From Aliihoeflea sp052435735 (GTDB lineage Bacteria > Pseudomonadota > Alphaproteobacteria > Rhizobiales > Rhizobiaceae): 64,000 nucleotides of DNA. The DNA is taken from NCBI GenBank assembly GCA_052435735.1, contig JBQVNB010000018.1:1-64000 (forward strand). Direction: 5' to 3'. Below, piece by piece: positions 9,168 through 16,943 of the stretch. The translations under genes and the position numbers were made by a program. The first letter of the stretch is position 1; each line of letters begins with the position of its first letter. The notes below the pieces were generated by a model, which worked only from the letters and a program-made list of their open reading frames with translations, was not told the origin of the DNA and did no database searches.

Positions 9168-10460
9168 ATGGCCATTCGCCTCGACATGACCGACGCCGAT
9201 TTCGAGGCCGGGTTCTCGGCGTTCCTCGGCTCCAAGCGCGAGGCTGCGCAGGACGTGGACGACACGGTGCGTGCGATCATTTCGGACGTGCGGGCGCGCG
9301 GCGACGAGGCGATGCTCGACTACAGCCGCCGGTTCGACCGGCTCGATTTTTCCGATACGGGCATTGCGTTTTCCGCGGCGGAGATCGAGGCGGCGGTTGG
9401 TGCCGTGGATGCGCGGACGCTCGATGCGCTGACACTCGCGCATGAGCGCATCACCTCGCACCATGCGCGGCAGATGCCGAAGGACGACCGCTATGTCGAC
9501 GCGATCGGCGTCGAACTCGGCTCGCGCTGGACGGCGATCGAGGCCGTCGGCCTTTACGTTCCAGGCGGCACGGCGAGCTATCCGAGTTCGGTGCTGATGA
9601 ACGCCGTGCCGGCGCGCGTGGCGGGCGTCGAACGCATCGTAATGGTGGTGCCAACGCCGGATGGCGTGGTGAACCCGCTGGTGCTGGCGGCCGCACACAT
9701 TGCCGGCGTCAGCGAAATCTACCGGATCGGCGGGGCGCAGGCGATCGCTGCGCTCGCCCATGGGACGGAGACGATCCGGCCGGTGTCCAAGATCGTTGGA
9801 CCGGGCAACGCCTATGTCGCGGCGGCCAAGCGGCAGGTGTTCGGCACGGTCGGCATCGACATGATCGCGGGACCTTCCGAGATTCTTGTCGTCGCCGACG
9901 CCGACAACGACCCGGCCTGGATCGCGGCCGATTTGATCGCGCAGGCCGAGCACGACGTCGCGGCGCAGTCGATCCTGATCACCGACGATGCGGCGTTCGG
10001 CGAACGCGTGGCGGCCGAAGTCGAGCGGCAGATCGCGGCCCTGCCCCGCGGCGAGATCGCCGCGGCGAGCTGGCGCGATTTCGGCGCCATCATCCATGTT
10101 CCCGATTTCGGCGCGGCGCTGCCGCTGATCGACCGGATCGCGGCGGAACACCTTGAACTTGCGGTGGCCGACCCCGAAGCGCTGATGGCGCGCATCCGCA
10201 ATGCGGGCGCGATCTTCCTTGGCCGGCACACGCCCGAGACAATCGGCGACTATGTCGGCGGCTCGAACCACGTTCTGCCGACGGCGCGCTCGGCGCGGTT
10301 TTCGTCGGGGCTTTCAGTGATGGAATTCGTCAAGCGGACGTCGATCCTGAAATGCGGCCCGGACCAGCTTCGCGCGCTCGGGCCGGCGGCGATCGCGCTC
10401 GCCGAGGCCGAGGGGCTTGCCGGGCACGGTCGCGCCGTCTCCATCCGGCTGAACATGTGA
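9168..10460 (+). CDS. hisD: Histidinol dehydrogenase
   Basis: Catalyses the last two steps of histidine synthesis (L-histidinol to L-histidine) with 2 NAD+ and Zn2+. The 430-residue protein carries the family blocks VGPGNAYVAAAKR, GIDMIAGPSEILV, AEHDVAAQSILIT and the C-terminal SSGLSVMEFVKRTS. The Zn/catalytic residues of the AEHD block are intact. The ATG at 9168 follows AAGGA and gives the family start; an upstream in-frame ATG at 9045 lies inside the DUF2948 gene. The next gene begins at or within 6 nt of its stop. Confidence 0.97.
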   Translation: MAIRLDMTDADFEAGFSAFLGSKREAAQDVDDTVRAIISDVRARGDEAMLDYSRRFDRLDFSDTGIAFSAAEIEAAVGAVDARTLDALTLAHERITSHHARQMPKDDRYVDAIGVELGSRWTAIEAVGLYVPGGTASYPSSVLMNAVPARVAGVERIVMVVPTPDGVVNPLVLAAAHIAGVSEIYRIGGAQAIAALAHGTETIRPVSKIVGPGNAYVAAAKRQVFGTVGIDMIAGPSEILVVADADNDPAWIAADLIAQAEHDVAAQSILITDDAAFGERVAAEVERQIAALPRGEIAAASWRDFGAIIHVPDFGAALPLIDRIAAEHLELAVADPEALMARIRNAGAIFLGRHTPETIGDYVGGSNHVLPTARSARFSSGLSVMEFVKRTSILKCGPDQLRALGPAAIALAEAEGLAGHGRAVSIRLNM

Positions 10461-10465
10461 GCGCG

Positions 10466-10951
10466 ATGGACGGCGGCGACACGACACGCAACCGCCTGAT
10501 CGACGTCGAGCTCGACGAATCGATCGGCCGGTCGACGCCCGATGTCGAGCACGAACGCGCCGTCGCGATCTTCGACCTGATCGAGGACAACAGCTTCCAC
10601 CCGGTCAGCGACGATGCGGGCGGCCCCTACAAGCTCAAGCTCTCGCTGGCCGATTCCCGGCTCGTCTTCTCCATTGCGCGCGAGGACGATGCGGCCGTCG
10701 TCACGCATATCCTGTCGCTGACGCCGTTTCGGCGGATCGTGAAGGACTATTTCCTGATCTGCGAAAGCTATTACGAGGCCATCCGCACCTCGACGCCGAG
10801 CCAGATCGAGGCGATCGACATGGGCCGACGCGGGCTTCACAACGAGGGCTCGCAGACTCTGATGGACCGGCTGTCGGGCAAGATCGAGGTCGATTTCGAC
10901 ACCGCGCGACGGCTCTTCACGCTGGTCTGCGTGCTGCACTGGCGGGGCTGA
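10466..10951 (+). CDS. UPF0262 family protein
   Basis: A 161-residue protein of the uncharacterised family UPF0262, found after hisD in many Hyphomicrobiales. Visible blocks are LIDVELDESIGR near the start, then PYKLKLSLADSRLVFSI and LTPFRRIVKDYFLICESYYEAI. A GTG at 10457 overlapping the hisD stop is an equally plausible start and would add 3 residues and couple translation to hisD. No catalytic motif is recognised. It is followed 6 nt later by a phosphatase gene. Confidence 0.88.
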   Translation: MDGGDTTRNRLIDVELDESIGRSTPDVEHERAVAIFDLIEDNSFHPVSDDAGGPYKLKLSLADSRLVFSIAREDDAAVVTHILSLTPFRRIVKDYFLICESYYEAIRTSTPSQIEAIDMGRRGLHNEGSQTLMDRLSGKIEVDFDTARRLFTLVCVLHWRG

Positions 10952-10957
10952 GGCCAG

Positions 10958-11395
10958 ATGCCGGGCGACAAACCAGCGCCGAAATCGATCCTGTTCCTGT
11001 GCGGCATGAACGCAATCCGCTCGCCGATGGCCGAGGCGCTGGCGCGAAACGATTTGCCGAAGAGTGTTTTCGTCGCCTCCGCCGGGGTGCGGCCGGGCGA
11101 ACGCGACCCCTTCGTCGAGGCGGTGCTGAAGGAGGCCGGGCTGAACGGCGTTGCCCATGCGCCGCAGCTTCTCGACGATCTCGAAGACAGCTATTTCGAC
11201 CTGATCGTGACGCTGGCGCCCGAGGCGCACCACGCCGCGCTCGAACTGACGCGGTCGATGGCGATCGACGTCGAATACTGGCCGACGGCCGATCCTTCGA
11301 CCGCGACGGGCACGCGCGAGCAGATCATGAGCGCCTATCGCGAAGTGCGCGACCGGCTCAAGTTGCAGATTCAAAAGCGGTTTGGAAAAGCGTAG
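10958..11395 (+). CDS. Low-molecular-weight protein-tyrosine-phosphatase family protein
   Basis: A 145-residue cytoplasmic protein with the P-loop CX5R motif close to the N-terminus (Cys15-Gly-Met-Asn-Ala-Ile-Arg21-Ser). A candidate general-acid Asp sits in the C-terminal TADPST segment. The family covers protein-tyrosine phosphatases and arsenate reductases. The genomic place (hisD-UPF0262-phosphatase-infA) is conserved in related genomes, but the substrate is not known to me. It lies 6 nt after the UPF0262 gene and is probably in the same operon. Confidence 0.85.
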   Translation: MPGDKPAPKSILFLCGMNAIRSPMAEALARNDLPKSVFVASAGVRPGERDPFVEAVLKEAGLNGVAHAPQLLDDLEDSYFDLIVTLAPEAHHAALELTRSMAIDVEYWPTADPSTATGTREQIMSAYREVRDRLKLQIQKRFGKA

Positions 11396-11498
11396 CGGAC
11401 ACGCGCATTATGCGTGTTCCCAAAATCGCCAACTTCCTATAGGTTCCGCGCCAATCGCGGCCTATATAGCCGAAACCAGCACAAACCAAAGGTTCCGA

Positions 11499-11717
11499 AT
11501 GCCGAAGGAAGAAGTCCTCGAGTTCCCGGGCGTCGTCGTCGAATTGTTGCCGAATGCGATGTTCCGGGTCAAGCTTGAAAACGATCACGAGATCATTGCC
11601 CATACGGCCGGCCGGATGCGCAAGAACCGCATTCGTGTCCTCACCGGCGACAAGGTGCAGGTCGAGATGACGCCCTACGACCTGACCAAGGGCCGCATCA
11701 CCTATCGCTTCAAGTAA
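11499..11717 (+). CDS. infA: Translation initiation factor IF-1
   Basis: The 72-residue S1/OB-fold protein binds the ribosomal A site during initiation. The whole family pattern is visible: MPKEEVLEFPGVVVELLPN, then HTAGRMRKNRIRVLTGDKV and the C-terminal GRITYRFK. The ATG at 11499 gives the canonical length. An in-frame ATG at 11382 lies inside the upstream phosphatase gene and is rejected. It is followed 27 nt later by maf. Confidence 0.98.
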   Translation: MPKEEVLEFPGVVVELLPNAMFRVKLENDHEIIAHTAGRMRKNRIRVLTGDKVQVEMTPYDLTKGRITYRFK

Positions 11718-11744
11718 GCCCGCACCCGGCGGCGCAGGATTTCG

Positions 11745-12371
11745 ATGAGCATTCCCCAGAAGCTTGTCCTTGCATCCGGTTCGCCGCGGCGGATCGAGCT
11801 TCTCCAGCAAGCAGGCATCGAGCCCGACCGCATCTTCGCGACCGATATCGACGAAACGCCGAACCGGGCCGAGCATCCGCGCTCGCTGGCCAAACGGCTG
11901 GCGCAGGGCAAGGCCGATAAGGCCGCCGAAGGCATGAAGCGCCTCGGCGAGGAGCCGGCTTTCGTGCTCGCCGCCGATACGGTGGTGGCCGTCGGACGGC
12001 GCATTTTGCCCAAGGCCGAAACGCTGGAAGACGCGCAGGACTGCCTGCGGCTTCTTTCGGGCCGCGCGCACCGCGTCTATTCCGGTGTCTCCGTCATCAC
12101 GCCGACCGGCAAATCGCGATTGAGGCTGGTCGAGACGCGCGTCCGCTTCAAGCGCCTGTCGCGCGAGGAGATCGACGCCTATCTCGCTTCGGGCGAGTGG
12201 CGCGGCAAGGCGGGCGGCTACGCGATCCAGGGACTTGCGGGCGCGTTCGTCGTCAAGCTCGTCGGCTCCTACACCAATGTCGTCGGCCTGCCGCTCTACG
12301 AGACGGTGAGCCTTCTTGCCGGCGACGGCTATAAGGTCACGGCAAGCGCACCGACTGGGACGGCGGTCTGA
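11745..12371 (+). CDS. maf: Maf family nucleoside-triphosphate pyrophosphatase
   Basis: Hydrolyses non-canonical or excess nucleoside triphosphates (dTTP/UTP or m7GTP type) to monophosphates, a house-cleaning role. The 208-residue protein has the N-terminal LASGSPRRIELL signature at residues 9-20, then DIDETP, VLAADTVV and RVYSGVSV. Subfamily cannot be settled by eye. The stop overlaps the yacG start (TGATG), showing translational coupling. The gene lies after infA as in related genomes. Confidence 0.94.
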   Translation: MSIPQKLVLASGSPRRIELLQQAGIEPDRIFATDIDETPNRAEHPRSLAKRLAQGKADKAAEGMKRLGEEPAFVLAADTVVAVGRRILPKAETLEDAQDCLRLLSGRAHRVYSGVSVITPTGKSRLRLVETRVRFKRLSREEIDAYLASGEWRGKAGGYAIQGLAGAFVVKLVGSYTNVVGLPLYETVSLLAGDGYKVTASAPTGTAV

Positions 12372-12571
12372 TGGCGCTCGACGCCGCCAACGTGACGCCG
12401 CTGCGCCCCAAGCGCGCATGCCCCGAATGCGGCAAGCAATCGCAGCGCGCGAGTTTTCCGTTCTGCTCGGAACGCTGCAAGAATGTCGACCTGAACCGCT
12501 GGCTGACCGGCTCCTACGTGATCCCCGCGACCGAGGACGAGGATGACGGCAGCGAGGACGAGCGCGGCTGA
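12371..12571 (+). CDS. yacG: DNA gyrase inhibitor YacG (zinc ribbon)
   Basis: A 66-residue zinc-finger protein. Four Cys ligands are in place: Cys17 and Cys20 in CPEC, Cys32 and Cys36 in FCSERC, followed by the family block KNVDLNRWLTGSYVIP and an acidic tail. In E. coli YacG binds GyrB and blocks gyrase-DNA interaction. The start overlaps the maf stop by one base. It is the last gene of this block before the tRNA. Confidence 0.95.
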   Translation: MALDAANVTPLRPKRACPECGKQSQRASFPFCSERCKNVDLNRWLTGSYVIPATEDEDDGSEDERG

Positions 12572-12613
12572 AAAGGGCGCAAATTTTTCGCCGACTTTCG
12601 CAACGTCAGCCGC

Positions 12614-12641
12614 TGGACAGCGCGATTTGGCGTGTTATAAC
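12614..12641 (+). promoter_or_regulatory. Sigma-70-type promoter for tRNA-Phe
   Basis: TGGACA (12614-12619, 5 of 6 to TTGACA) and TATAAC (12636-12641, 5 of 6 to TATAAT) with 16-nt spacing. They lie about 60 nt before the mature tRNA-Phe and match the strong housekeeping promoter pattern. Confidence 0.6.
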
Positions 12642-12701
12642 CCGCTCGCTTCCGGCGGAAACCAACACCGCCCCGGCCTTTCAAGGCCGACCGGAGCAGT
12701 T

Positions 12702-12777
12702 GCCCAGGTAGCTCAGTTGGTAGAGCATGCGACTGAAAATCGCAGTGTCGGCGGTTCGACTCCGTCCCTGGGCACCA
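12702..12777 (+). tRNA. tRNA-Phe (anticodon GAA)
   Basis: A 76-nt cloverleaf with encoded CCA. The acceptor stem GCCCAGG pairs with CCTGGGC, the D-arm contains GCTCAGTTGGTAGAGC, the anticodon loop is CTGAAAA (GAA, phenylalanine), and the T-loop is TTCGACT. Confidence 0.97.
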
Positions 12778-12814
12778 TTTCGAATTTCCAATCGTGATCT
12801 TCGTTTGCGCGGCG

Positions 12815-12830
12815 TTAACCTTTCGTTAAC
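12815..12830. promoter_or_regulatory. Perfect full CtrA box
   Basis: TTAA-N7-TTAAC (12815-12818, 12826-12830) fits exactly the CtrA-binding consensus TTAA-N7-TTAA of alphaproteobacteria. It lies 38 nt after tRNA-Phe and about 180 nt before the YqjD-like gene, with a terminator in between, so the transcript it controls may be a short RNA ending at 12921. Confidence 0.6.
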
Positions 12831-12893
12831 CAATCTGGCGCACCTTGTTGCGATAGCGTGCCGACCACGGATGTACTGGCGGGGCGCGATTTG

Positions 12894-12921
12894 AAAAGCC
12901 GGGCCTTGCGCCCGGCTTTTT
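12894..12921 (+). terminator. Intrinsic terminator downstream of tRNA-Phe
   Basis: An 11-bp perfect stem (AAAAGCCGGGC / GCCCGGCTTTT) with loop CTTGC and a trailing T. It lies 117 nt after tRNA-Phe and 64 nt after the CtrA box, and could terminate either transcript. Confidence 0.75.
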
Positions 12922-13010
12922 CATGTCCGCACATCGATATTCCACACGCGCCGGAACACTCGGTTCATCCGCTCGTTTTGCAAGTCCAATCCCCAACCAA
13001 GGACATGACC

Positions 13011-13256
13011 ATGGACCCGATGCAGAACGACGACCGCGAAACGCACGGCCTGGAGCGCCAGATCGCCGATTTGCGCGAGGAACTGGCCTCACTGCAGAGC
13101 GCGGCCAGCGAGCGGGCGCAGCAAGCCTATGAAGTCGTCAAGGACAATCCCGGCACCTCGATCCTCGTCGCCTCGGTGCTCGCCGGCGTGATCGGCTTCG
13201 TGCTGGGCCAGCAGGCGGAAGCCGAACGGCACCAGAGCCGCTGGCGCTGGAATTGA
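13011..13256 (+). CDS. Small tail-anchored membrane protein, ElaB/YqjD (DUF883)-like
   Basis: An 81-residue protein with an N-terminal amphipathic/coiled-coil region (GLERQIADLREELASLQSAA, residues about 12-31) and a C-terminal membrane segment ending in a glycine-rich helix (ASVLAGVIGFVLGQQ, residues about 55-69) with a basic tail. This layout matches the ElaB/YqjD family, membrane proteins that bind ribosomes in E. coli. AAGGA lies 8 nt before the ATG at 13011; in-frame ATGs at 13005 and 13020 are alternatives. A CtrA box lies about 180 nt upstream but a terminator separates them. Confidence 0.75.
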   Translation: MDPMQNDDRETHGLERQIADLREELASLQSAASERAQQAYEVVKDNPGTSILVASVLAGVIGFVLGQQAEAERHQSRWRWN

Positions 13257-13551
13257 TGGGACGGACGGCGGCAGTGCTTCGTTTGATGCCAAGTCGTCGC
13301 GGCGGTAAGGTTGCTGTCTTTCTGAAGTGACCCCCACCCTGTATCCCTCCCCACAAGGGGGAGGGAGTCGTCGGCGTCGCGCTCATAAGGCCGACAACTG
13401 GTCTTAACGCGGGCAAGTTCAAATCGTCGTCGAACGTCTTTCCGGCCCCGATTAACCACGGCGCGAAGTAAAGCAGGTTCTCACGGCTACGTTACGTAGC
13501 GTTATATTCGCGATGTGATTTACTAGCGCTCTGGTTGCAGGAGCGCTTTTC
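13257..13551. other. 295-nt intergenic region with repeat and small palindrome
   Basis: No coding region is supported. It holds the interspersed repeat at 13331-13366. Closer to the L,D-transpeptidase gene is a perfect 6-bp inverted repeat GCTACG-TTA-CGTAGC (13486-13500), about 50 nt before the start codon, which could be an operator. Confidence 0.5.
13331..13366 (+). repeat. Short GC-rich interspersed repeat, copy B
   Basis: Begins CCCCCACCCTGTATCCCTCC and contains an internal C-run/G-run hairpin (CCCTCCCC / GGGGAGGG class). It is the inverted counterpart of 121-152, with one mismatch over 32 nt. Confidence 0.7.
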
Positions 13552-13977
13552 ATGGTTCGTTTCGTTCCCCTCATCCTTGCGGCAATGCTGGCCATCGCGC
13601 CGGTTTCGGCTCATGCGGCGAGTCTGGTTGCCAAGGTGAGCCTTGCCACCCAGACGATGACCGTCAGCCACAACGGCAAGGTGCTCTATCGCTGGCCGGT
13701 TTCGACGGCGCGCAAGGGCAAGATCACGCCGACCGGGCAGTGGTCTGCGAAATGGCTTTCGAAGAACCACAGGTCGAGCCGTTATGAGAACGCGCCGATG
13801 CCTTATGCGATCTTCTACAACGGACATTACGCGGTGCACGGCACCTATCAGGTGAACCGGCTCGGGCGCCCTGCCTCGGCAGGCTGCGTGCGCCTTCATC
13901 CCGAACACGCAGCCCGACTGTTTTCGCTGACGCAGCGCGTCGGCCTCAAGCAGACGCGGATCGTCGTTCAGCGCTGA
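13552..13977 (+). CDS. L,D-transpeptidase (YkuD family), exported
   Basis: A 141-residue exported protein with a signal peptide (residues 1-22, ending SAHA). The YkuD catalytic motif is complete: His96 in HGTYQVNRLG and Cys112 in SAGCVRLH. Such enzymes form 3-3 peptidoglycan crosslinks or attach proteins to the wall, which is prominent in Hyphomicrobiales. It is short for the family, with no LysM or PG-binding extension. AGGAG lies about 8 nt before the ATG. The 3' end overlaps the convergent M42 peptidase gene by 10 nt. Confidence 0.92.
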   Translation: MVRFVPLILAAMLAIAPVSAHAASLVAKVSLATQTMTVSHNGKVLYRWPVSTARKGKITPTGQWSAKWLSKNHRSSRYENAPMPYAIFYNGHYAVHGTYQVNRLGRPASAGCVRLHPEHAARLFSLTQRVGLKQTRIVVQR

Positions 13978-15128
13978 TCGTCGGCGTGGGCGTGGATGTC
14001 GGGGTCGAACTCCGGCTGTTCGGCCTCTTCCATCGGCTGTTCGGTAAAGCCCTCAAGGCTCGACACTTCGCTGACGTCCCGCTCGATCTCGAGCGGGCTG
14101 ACGACATAGCGTGCAATGAGTTCGGCGATCGAGATCAGCGCGTGCACGTGGATGCGCTCGTAGCCGTGCGAGGCGTCGATGCCGAAGGCAACGAGCGCGG
14201 TGCGCACGTCGTGGCCGGCTTCGATGGCGGAGGCGGAATCCGAGCGGTAGTAGCGGAAGATGTCCTTCTGGTACTGAAGCCCGTTCTCGCGGCACAGATC
14301 GACCAGCTTGCGGGTTAAATGGTAGTCGAAGGGGCCAGCCTGATCGGCCATGGCGATGGTGACGCCGAATTCGGACGAGTTCTGGCCGGGCGCGGTGGTG
14401 CCGTTGTCGATTGTGACCATCGAGGCGATTTCGGGCGTGACGATGGAGGCCGCGCCGACGCCGACCTCCTCGGCGATGGTGAACAGCCAGTGGATGTCGA
14501 CCGGCGTCGTAGCCTGCTCGTCCTCCAGCGCCTTGATCGCGGCGAGCGCGATGGCGACGCCGGCCTTGTCATCGAGATGGCGTGAATTGATGTAGCCATT
14601 GTCGAGGAATTCGGGCTGCGGATCGACGGCGACGAAATCGCCGACATCGATGCCGAGGGCGTGGGTTTCCTCGCGGTTCTTCGTCAGCGCGTCGATGCGC
14701 AGCTCGATGAAGTCCCAACCGACGGGAAGCGTGTCGACGCCCTCGTTGAAGGTGTGGCCGGATGCCTTCAGGGGCAGGATCGTGCCGCGATAGGCACCCT
14801 GCTCTGTGTAGATCGTCACACGCGCGCCTTCGGCGAAACGCGCTGACCAGTTGCCGATGGGCACGAGTTCGAGACGGCCATTGTCCTTGACCATCTTCAC
14901 CTGCGCGCCAAGCGTGTCGAGATGGGTGATGATGGCGCGGGCGCCGCGACGGCGCGAGCCCTGGCGCACGGCGCGGATCGCGCCGCGACGCGTCAGTTCC
15001 GGCGTCAGGCCGAGCCGTTCGAGCTCTTCGGAGCAATAGCGCACGACCTGGTCGGTGTAGCCGGTCGGGCTGTTGATCGAGAGCAGATTGTGGAGCTGTC
15101 GAGCGAGATAGGCTTCGTCGATCTTCAA
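13968..15128 (-). CDS. M42-like metallopeptidase of the NAGGN osmolyte cluster
   Basis: A 386-residue cytoplasmic di-metal peptidase of the M18/M20/M42 fold. Metal-site segments are visible: ITHLDTLG (His69, Asp71), INSRHLDDKAG, FTIAEEVGVG and the late GYERIHVHA His. Orthologues occur next to asnO and ngg in NAGGN clusters; degradation or turnover of the dipeptide osmolyte is a reasonable role but unproven. The start is a TTG at 15128 with GAGG about 8 nt upstream; 13 nt separate it from the ngg stop. An acidic, His/Asp-rich tail ends the protein. Confidence 0.88.
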   Translation of the reverse strand: MKIDEAYLARQLHNLLSINSPTGYTDQVVRYCSEELERLGLTPELTRRGAIRAVRQGSRRRGARAIITHLDTLGAQVKMVKDNGRLELVPIGNWSARFAEGARVTIYTEQGAYRGTILPLKASGHTFNEGVDTLPVGWDFIELRIDALTKNREETHALGIDVGDFVAVDPQPEFLDNGYINSRHLDDKAGVAIALAAIKALEDEQATTPVDIHWLFTIAEEVGVGAASIVTPEIASMVTIDNGTTAPGQNSSEFGVTIAMADQAGPFDYHLTRKLVDLCRENGLQYQKDIFRYYRSDSASAIEAGHDVRTALVAFGIDASHGYERIHVHALISIAELIARYVVSPLEIERDVSEVSSLEGFTEQPMEEAEQPEFDPDIHAHADDQR

Positions 15129-15141
15129 GATTCAACCTCGA

Positions 15142-16941
15142 TTAGCTTCGGCCGAGCGCCTGCGACGCCGACCGTTGCCCCGACATGGGGAAAAGAAGAT
15201 CGACGAACCGCTCGGCCGTCGGCTGCGGCTCATGATTGGCGAGGCCCGGCCGCTCGTTGGCCTCGATGAACACATAGTCCGGCTCGCCGGGCGAATGCAC
15301 CATGAAATCGATGCCGACGACAGGAATGTCGATCGCGCGCGCGGCCTTGATCGCCGCGTCGACGAGCTTTGGATGGACCTGCGCGGTGACGTCGTGGATC
15401 GAGCCGCCGGTGTGGAGATTGGCGGTCTTGCGGACCACGATCTCCTCGCCTTCCTTCGGCACGTCGTCGAGCGTCAGGTTTTTCTCGGCCAGGCAGCGCT
15501 CGGTCTCGGCATCGATGGGAATCGTGCTTTCACCACCGGTGGCGGCGGCGCGGCGGCGGGACTGCTTTTCGATCAGCGAGCGGATGTCCTTCTGGCCATC
15601 GCCGACAATGGCGGGCGGACGGCGCATGGCGGCGGCGACGAGGCGAAAGTCGATGACGACGAGACGCAGATCGTCGCCATCGAAACAGGCTTCGAGCAGG
15701 ACGCGGTCGCAGATTTCGCGTGCGACGGCGATCGCCGCCTTCGCATCGTCGAGATTGTCGAGCCCGACGGCGACGCCCTTGCCCTGCTCGCCGCGCGCAG
15801 GCTTCACGACGATCTTGCCGTGCTTTTCGATGAAGGCCGAAAGCGCCGCATCGTCGTCGCCGGCGACGATCTGTTCGGGCACGACGATGCCGGCATTCTC
15901 GACCACACGGCGCGTGACGGACTTGTCGTCGCAGATCGACATCGCCACGGCCGAGGTCATCTCCGACAGGCTCTCGCGGCAATGGACCGAGCGGCCGCCA
16001 TAGGACAAGCGGAAGAAGCCGCCTTCGGCGTCGGTGATCTCGACATGGACGCCGCGCCGGCGCGCTTCGTCGACGATCAGCCGCGCATAGGGGTTGAGCG
16101 CGTCATATTCGGCAAGCGGCGAGGCGAAGAGCTTTTCGTTGATCGGGTTCTTGCGCTTGACGGCGAAGACCGGGACGCGCCGGAAGCCGAGCTTCTCGTA
16201 AAGACCGATCGCCAGATCATTGTCGTGCAGGACCGAGAGGTCCATGAAAGCCGAGCCGCGGGCCGCGAAATGCTCGGCAAGGCGGCGCACCAGCATCTCG
16301 CCGATACCGGGATGGCGGGCTTGCGGATCGACCGCAAGGCACCAGAGCGAGGAGCCTTTCTCGGGATCGTCGAAGAGGCGCTTGTGGTCGACGCCGGTTA
16401 CAGTGCCGACGATCTCGCCGGTGATCTCGTCCTCGGCGACGAGGTAGGTCAAAGAGCGGCTGTCGCGGTTGCGCCAGAAAAAATCGGGCCGCACCGGCAC
16501 CATGCCGCGCGAGGCGTAGATGGTGTTGACGGCATCCGCATCGGCCTCCGAGGAGAGGCGACGGATGAAATAGCCTTTCGGCTGCTTGCGCGCGGGGCGG
16601 TAGGTGGCGAGATCGAGCCGGAAAGTGTGCGAGGGGTCGAGAAAGATTTCCTGCGGTGCCATGGCGAGCAGGACGTGCGGATCGCGGACGTAGAACGCGA
16701 TGTCGCGCCGCGCGGGTCCCTCCTCGCGCAGCGCGTCCACGATGGCTTCGTTGTCGTCATAGGTCTGGCAGAAATGGAGCCTGCCCCAGCCGCAATCGAT
16801 GGATGCGTTGGGTTTGGGGACGGCCGCGGCCTGGTCGTGCTGCGCGATGGGGTTCATCGTTTCGTTTCGCATCCTTCTCAAGCGATGACCGAGGGCCTTG
16901 TCGGTGCGGCCGCGCTCGGCGGCCGCTGATCTGCGGGCCAT
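15142..16941 (-). CDS. ngg: N-acetylglutaminylglutamine synthetase (GNAT/ATP-grasp fusion)
   Basis: A 599-residue fusion that acetylates glutamine and ligates a second glutamine, giving the dipeptide precursor of the osmolyte NAGGN. The N-terminal GNAT acetyltransferase spans about residues 110-270 (SSLWCLAVDPQARHPGIGEM, YEKLGFRRVPVF). The C-terminal ATP-grasp domain spans about residues 320-585 (KIVVKPARGEQGKGVAVGL, VGIDFMV, FIEANERPGL). This two-domain layout is specific to Ngg. It starts 2 nt after the asnO stop, so the two are co-translated. Confidence 0.93.
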   Translation of the reverse strand: MARRSAAAERGRTDKALGHRLRRMRNETMNPIAQHDQAAAVPKPNASIDCGWGRLHFCQTYDDNEAIVDALREEGPARRDIAFYVRDPHVLLAMAPQEIFLDPSHTFRLDLATYRPARKQPKGYFIRRLSSEADADAVNTIYASRGMVPVRPDFFWRNRDSRSLTYLVAEDEITGEIVGTVTGVDHKRLFDDPEKGSSLWCLAVDPQARHPGIGEMLVRRLAEHFAARGSAFMDLSVLHDNDLAIGLYEKLGFRRVPVFAVKRKNPINEKLFASPLAEYDALNPYARLIVDEARRRGVHVEITDAEGGFFRLSYGGRSVHCRESLSEMTSAVAMSICDDKSVTRRVVENAGIVVPEQIVAGDDDAALSAFIEKHGKIVVKPARGEQGKGVAVGLDNLDDAKAAIAVAREICDRVLLEACFDGDDLRLVVIDFRLVAAAMRRPPAIVGDGQKDIRSLIEKQSRRRAAATGGESTIPIDAETERCLAEKNLTLDDVPKEGEEIVVRKTANLHTGGSIHDVTAQVHPKLVDAAIKAARAIDIPVVGIDFMVHSPGEPDYVFIEANERPGLANHEPQPTAERFVDLLFPMSGQRSASQALGRS

Positions 16942-16943
16942 AC

